Made by a program: the position numbers and the translations under genes
Part shown: piece after piece, positions 60,459 to 64,000 of the stretch
Layout of the letters: each line of letters begins with the position of its first letter
Position numbering within the stretch: the first letter of the stretch is position 1
Origin: Warburgia ugandensis
Lineage: Eukaryota; Streptophyta; Magnoliopsida; Canellales; Canellaceae
Assembly (NCBI GenBank): GCA_035236585.1
Contig: CP141126.1
Location: 15,327,001-15,391,000 of the forward strand
Direction: 5' to 3'
Length of the DNA stretch: 64,000 nt
The notes under the pieces: model-generated
What the model was told of the DNA's origin: nothing
The model's database searches: none
The model's input: only the letters and a program-made list of their open reading frames with translations

Positions 60459-60740
60459 CTACTTCTCCTAGAATGTCAGCAACTACTCCCCATAATCCCT
60501 CACTAAGTGGGTCACTCCTACCAAAGGAAATAGACTTGCTGATCTTTTGTGCAGCAAGTAATGGATTTGAGAGAGGAGTTTTTGGGGTTTTTTCATGTTT
60601 ATGTTTATGAAGAAACAAGGTAAAATAGGGCAACTATTGGGGACTCCTCTATGGACCTATAGGGTTGCTTTTTGCTGTATGTGTTGAACTTGGAGGCACC
60701 CATGTACATGCACATTTATCTTTTAAAAAGTAGACAGTGA

Positions 60741-60790
60741 ATCCCTGATCTCCAAGTCACTCGGCAACAACTCAACTATTGCACCACCTA

Positions 60791-60791
<1 letters not shown>
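60741..60791 (-). mobile_element. Au-like SINE head relic
   Basis: Minus-strand tRNA-like head only (TCCAAGTCACTCGGCAACAA, then CTATTGCACCACCTAGA), running into a CT microsatellite. Confidence 0.65.

Positions 60792-60792
<1 letters not shown>

Positions 60793-60836
<44 letters not shown>
60793..60836. repeat. (CT)n microsatellite
   Basis: About 21 CT units. Confidence 0.95.
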
Positions 60837-60838
<2 letters not shown>

Positions 60839-62346
60839 GCTTCAGTGACTGTCTTGCTGGTGTTGTTACCACTTATTTATGAAGAAGCGTCCATATGCCA
60901 CTTTTTGTCTGAAGTCTAAAGAATTTCTATTTGCAAAAATGAAGATGGATGAATTATTGAACAGAATGCAGACGTGATTTTTTATGCTTTTATTTTAAAT
61001 GAAATATTTTTATTGTGCAAGAAAAATGGAATGTGAAGAACAACCGAAGCCATGCAGCCCTCTTACGAGAAAGGGTAGAGGGTGAATAACAATGGAAAAT
61101 TTATTGAGAGAAAGTCAAAGGAAATAAAAGATGTTATCTAGAACAAAAGTAAGTGGCAAGAGATAGGCAACCATGAAACTCCCTGTATCAGTTACCTTTG
61201 CTGCATGGCAATAAGCATGGTGCCTATTACGTGTGATGATTGGAGTGTCGCCAATAATACAAAGAAATAATAGCATCTAAACTATTATGCAAGTAAAGGA
61301 CAGGTTAGAAACCTTGATAAATAATGGACAAGTTATCGCCTTCACAAGGTAAATCAAAACAACAAGATATTTATAGGAACAAGATGCATCTTAAAAATAA
61401 GAGAAAGAAAAGAAAAGACAAAAAAAGATACTTATACAAATGCAATGAGAAGACTTGTCAAATTAGCCATGAACTGGAGGACCTTACCCATACTATACAT
61501 AAAGGGAATACCTGGGTATGAGCAGCTGGACAAAATGACCAATTTATATTGACATAATAATAATATATATATATATATCATTCTTTTTTCTTTTTTTTTT
61601 AATGAAAGAAGCAGAAAATACATGTAAAGTTATGGAAAATAGTAGGAGGGCATTTTTTAAATAGGCCAAAAGGGTGGTTGGGGAATGGCAAAACAAGTAA
61701 AAATAAGACTTTACTGGGCAGTAGCAAATTAATGCTAGAAGTGAAAATTGCTGTTTAACCTATTTTTGCCAGAGGCTTTGCTACTAAAAGTGAAAATTTG
61801 CAGAAATAAATGCTGTTCTAATGGTGCAGCATTCATGACTAGTTGGAGAAAGAAAGTGACTGAAATATCATTGCATGGTCAGCATTTGGGCCAATATGAT
61901 CCCAAATAAGAAGTGGGTGTACAAAATATTCTCACACGCATACAACAAATACAAAAGTCACCATTTGGAATCATTACATGTATGCTCACTTCTTTCATTC
62001 TTCATGTAAACAAGCAGGAAAAATCCAAGTGAAGAATAGTTGTCTCTCTTTCCCACTAGAATTCATACATCATGCAATGCTCTCAGGTAGACTTGGGAAT
62101 CACCTAAAATTGAATTCCCATGGCTGGATTTCAATTCCCTGAATACTTTTTTGAATGGAAAGCAAGGAAAAAGCAGTCCATTCAAGAGAACATTCTATTC
62201 TCCCTTGAATGGATTCTCACCTCAATTGGGGACAGTTCAATTGTTATCTATTTTCACTTGGATTGTTCAAATTGAGCTGCCACCTGATTTTGCTTTGGCA
62301 CAAAATACAACCAACATACTTTCTTTCCTACCTAAAAAAAAAAGAA

Positions 62347-62412
62347 AAAGGGTAACCCAGTGCACGAAACTCTTACGTACACAAGGTCCGGAGAACCATA
62401 GAAGGGGTGGGA
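62347..62412 (-). mobile_element. Au-like SINE 3' fragment, diverged
   Basis: Minus-strand end GGGTAACCCAGTGCACGAAA through AGGTCCGGAGAA. Confidence 0.75.
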
Positions 62413-62622
62413 ATCACTTTTTCAGTGATTCTGAATCAAAATTCATAGTTTTTTCCCCTATTTTTTTACCTTCCAACCCAACGGGCACTACTCTCTCTAG
62501 CTCCCTCTAACTTGCTCTGGCTAATAGGTGCTTCGAGAAGAAGAAATCTTGCCTCCTTTTCCAACTGAAAAGCTCATAAAATTTTATACTTTTGTACTTT
62601 TCTCAAATCAAAAGCTATCTTT

Positions 62623-63407
62623 TGGTTATGTACCCAAATGAAAACTACTAAAATACAATACATACAAATAATACTTTTATTGATAATAGCTAGTTCAAGT
62701 GTGGTTAAACCTCTATTAATGCCTCTTCGAAGGATAAACCTCCTTGCAGGGCTTGAACAATTTATCATTTCCCCTACAAAACTCCTATAATACTTATTTG
62801 TACATGATTATAGAACTTTTCTAATAACTAACTCTTCTATAATAAGTGCCCAAACTACTTCTAGCAACTGCTCATAATCATTCTCTTAAAGTAACTACCA
62901 AATATATATATATATATATATATAGACATCAAATAATCACATTGAATAGATAAAGAAAGTCAATAAATAACATGTCATTCTCTTTAAGTCAACTTTGTAC
63001 TTTAGATTAAAGTTCAAGGATTCCAAACATGTCTTTAGTAACTTGGAAATGTAAAAAAAGAATCATCCTAGTCAAAAGTAATTGTTTTGAAGGGGTCATC
63101 CTCATAACGATCACTCTTAGGCAGTCTTCCTCCAAACTTATGGCTGCAATTTTCTTTTCTTCCACATTATTCATAATCTTAATCTAGGAAAGTAGCTCTG
63201 ATACTAGTTGCTATGTAACTACAAAAACACATACTAGAATAAAATATAAACTAATAATATCTTATTGATAATAGTCACTTCGAGGGGGCTAAAACTCCAC
63301 TATTGCCTCTTTGAGGGAACAAACCTCCTTATAATACTTGAACAATTTCTCTTCTCTCCTACAAGTCTCCCACAACACTTATCCATAATCACGTTGAGTA
63401 TGTAACA
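62623..63407 (-). mobile_element. TRIM-like miniature LTR retrotransposon (copy 2)
   Basis: Related to the copy at 22110-23024. LTRs are 62623-62972 and 63209-63407, the second shortened by an internal deletion. Next to the right LTR on the minus strand is CTAGTATCAGAGCTA, a tRNA-Met-type primer-binding site. The internal region shares phrases with copy 1 (TCATCCTCATAA(C/T)GATCACT, TTCAAGGATTC). Flanks TCTTT and TCTTA match 4 of 5. A TA run lies inside the left LTR. Confidence 0.85.
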
Positions 63408-64000
63408 TCTTAACACCTTTTCCTTAGCATTCAAACAAAAAGGCTTTCCTTTTTTTTTTTCTCAGATTTAGAAAAATTAAGAAAAAGAATTTGCTATGTC
63501 CTATGACCTAAAACTCAACATTCAAATTATAATACTAATGTTTTATTATAAAACAATGTCAAGAAATTGAAAAATGCAAGATTCTTGAAACTTAAGAATG
63601 CAAAAATGGAATCTATGAATGTTGAATTTTAGCCCAAAATTCACGACTGCTGGTGGTAATTTATGAATTTTATGTCATTCAAGAGTTTGGGAACTCTATA
63701 AGGGCCTTAGAAAGAGTTAATAAGTGTTAAGCAAAAAGAAGAAGAAGAAGAGGTATGGACCCTTAATTTAGCATATAAAAATATCAAGATTGAAAAAAAA
63801 ATAAAAAATCAAGTCAATGTGAATAATCTCTTCTTGATTAGAAAGAGTTACTAAAAGGTTACCATTAAAAATAAAAATAAAAATAAAGGAGTTCATAGAA
63901 GTTAAGAGAAAAATTAAGCAATATATAACAAGAGTCATTCAAATTAGTTAATGTGAAATGATCTCCTCTGTCTTAAAAAGATCCATTCAAGAAAGGGGTT
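63408..64000. other. AT-rich end of window
   Basis: Nothing recognised beyond A-rich and GAA-rich stretches. Confidence 0.4.

Larger units (their letters stand above)
60459..62622. other. Intergenic, low complexity
   Basis: Contains a SINE head relic beside a CT microsatellite, a TA run (about 61562-61579), A-rich stretches and a SINE 3' fragment. No gene. Confidence 0.4.

Noticed and set aside
1-64000. CRISPR array, bacterial operon or phage-like content
   Set aside because: No regularly spaced repeats with unique spacers and no prokaryotic gene layout; the window is plant nuclear DNA.

Overview
This is a plant nuclear window, AT-rich, with intron-split genes, long introns, microsatellites and many transposable-element remnants. 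An intact NSP1-type GRAS gene, an ERECTA gene with 27 coding exons and dense Au-type SINEs point to an angiosperm. NSP1 is kept mainly in mycorrhizal lineages, so a Brassicaceae origin is unlikely. I cannot name the species.

Layout. Bases 1-730 hold the last exon and 3' UTR of an SPL2/SP1-like RING E3 ligase gene (+). About 5 kb downstream, at 5412-7640 with UTR homology to about 8150, lies a decayed tandem duplicate of that gene. Next comes MPH1 (+, 11019-13854, 3 exons), a chloroplast photosystem II protection protein. NSP1 follows (-, 16961-18529, single exon). From 18.8 to 31.3 kb the DNA is mostly mobile elements: LINE 3' ends, SINEs, a TRIM retrotransposon and a pair of nested solo LTRs. 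A nine-exon DUF1279/FAM210-like gene (+) lies at 32404-38332. After a repeat-bearing spacer comes ERECTA (-, 44705-54631), whose 27 coding exons give a 987-residue receptor kinase. From 55 to 64 kb there is a hAT-type MITE, more SINEs, a second TRIM and AT-rich sequence, with no convincing gene.

The genes do not form a pathway or cluster; they are independent plant housekeeping, signalling and development genes. The strongest structural signals are these: (1) a 2.6 kb solo LTR with a perfect 5-bp target duplication (ACCTA) inserted inside an older, related solo LTR in the opposite orientation; (2) at least 28 copies or fragments of one tRNA-derived SINE family on both strands, several with 10-17 bp target duplications; (3) two related hAT MITEs carrying perfect or near-perfect hairpin arrays; (4) two TRIM elements with recognisable tRNA-Met primer-binding sites; (5) a RING gene duplicate whose individual lesions can be read. 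I found no evidence for a novel defence, CRISPR-like or biosynthetic system. Exon joins were made by eye from reading frame, splice signals and family knowledge. No alignment or database search was run.
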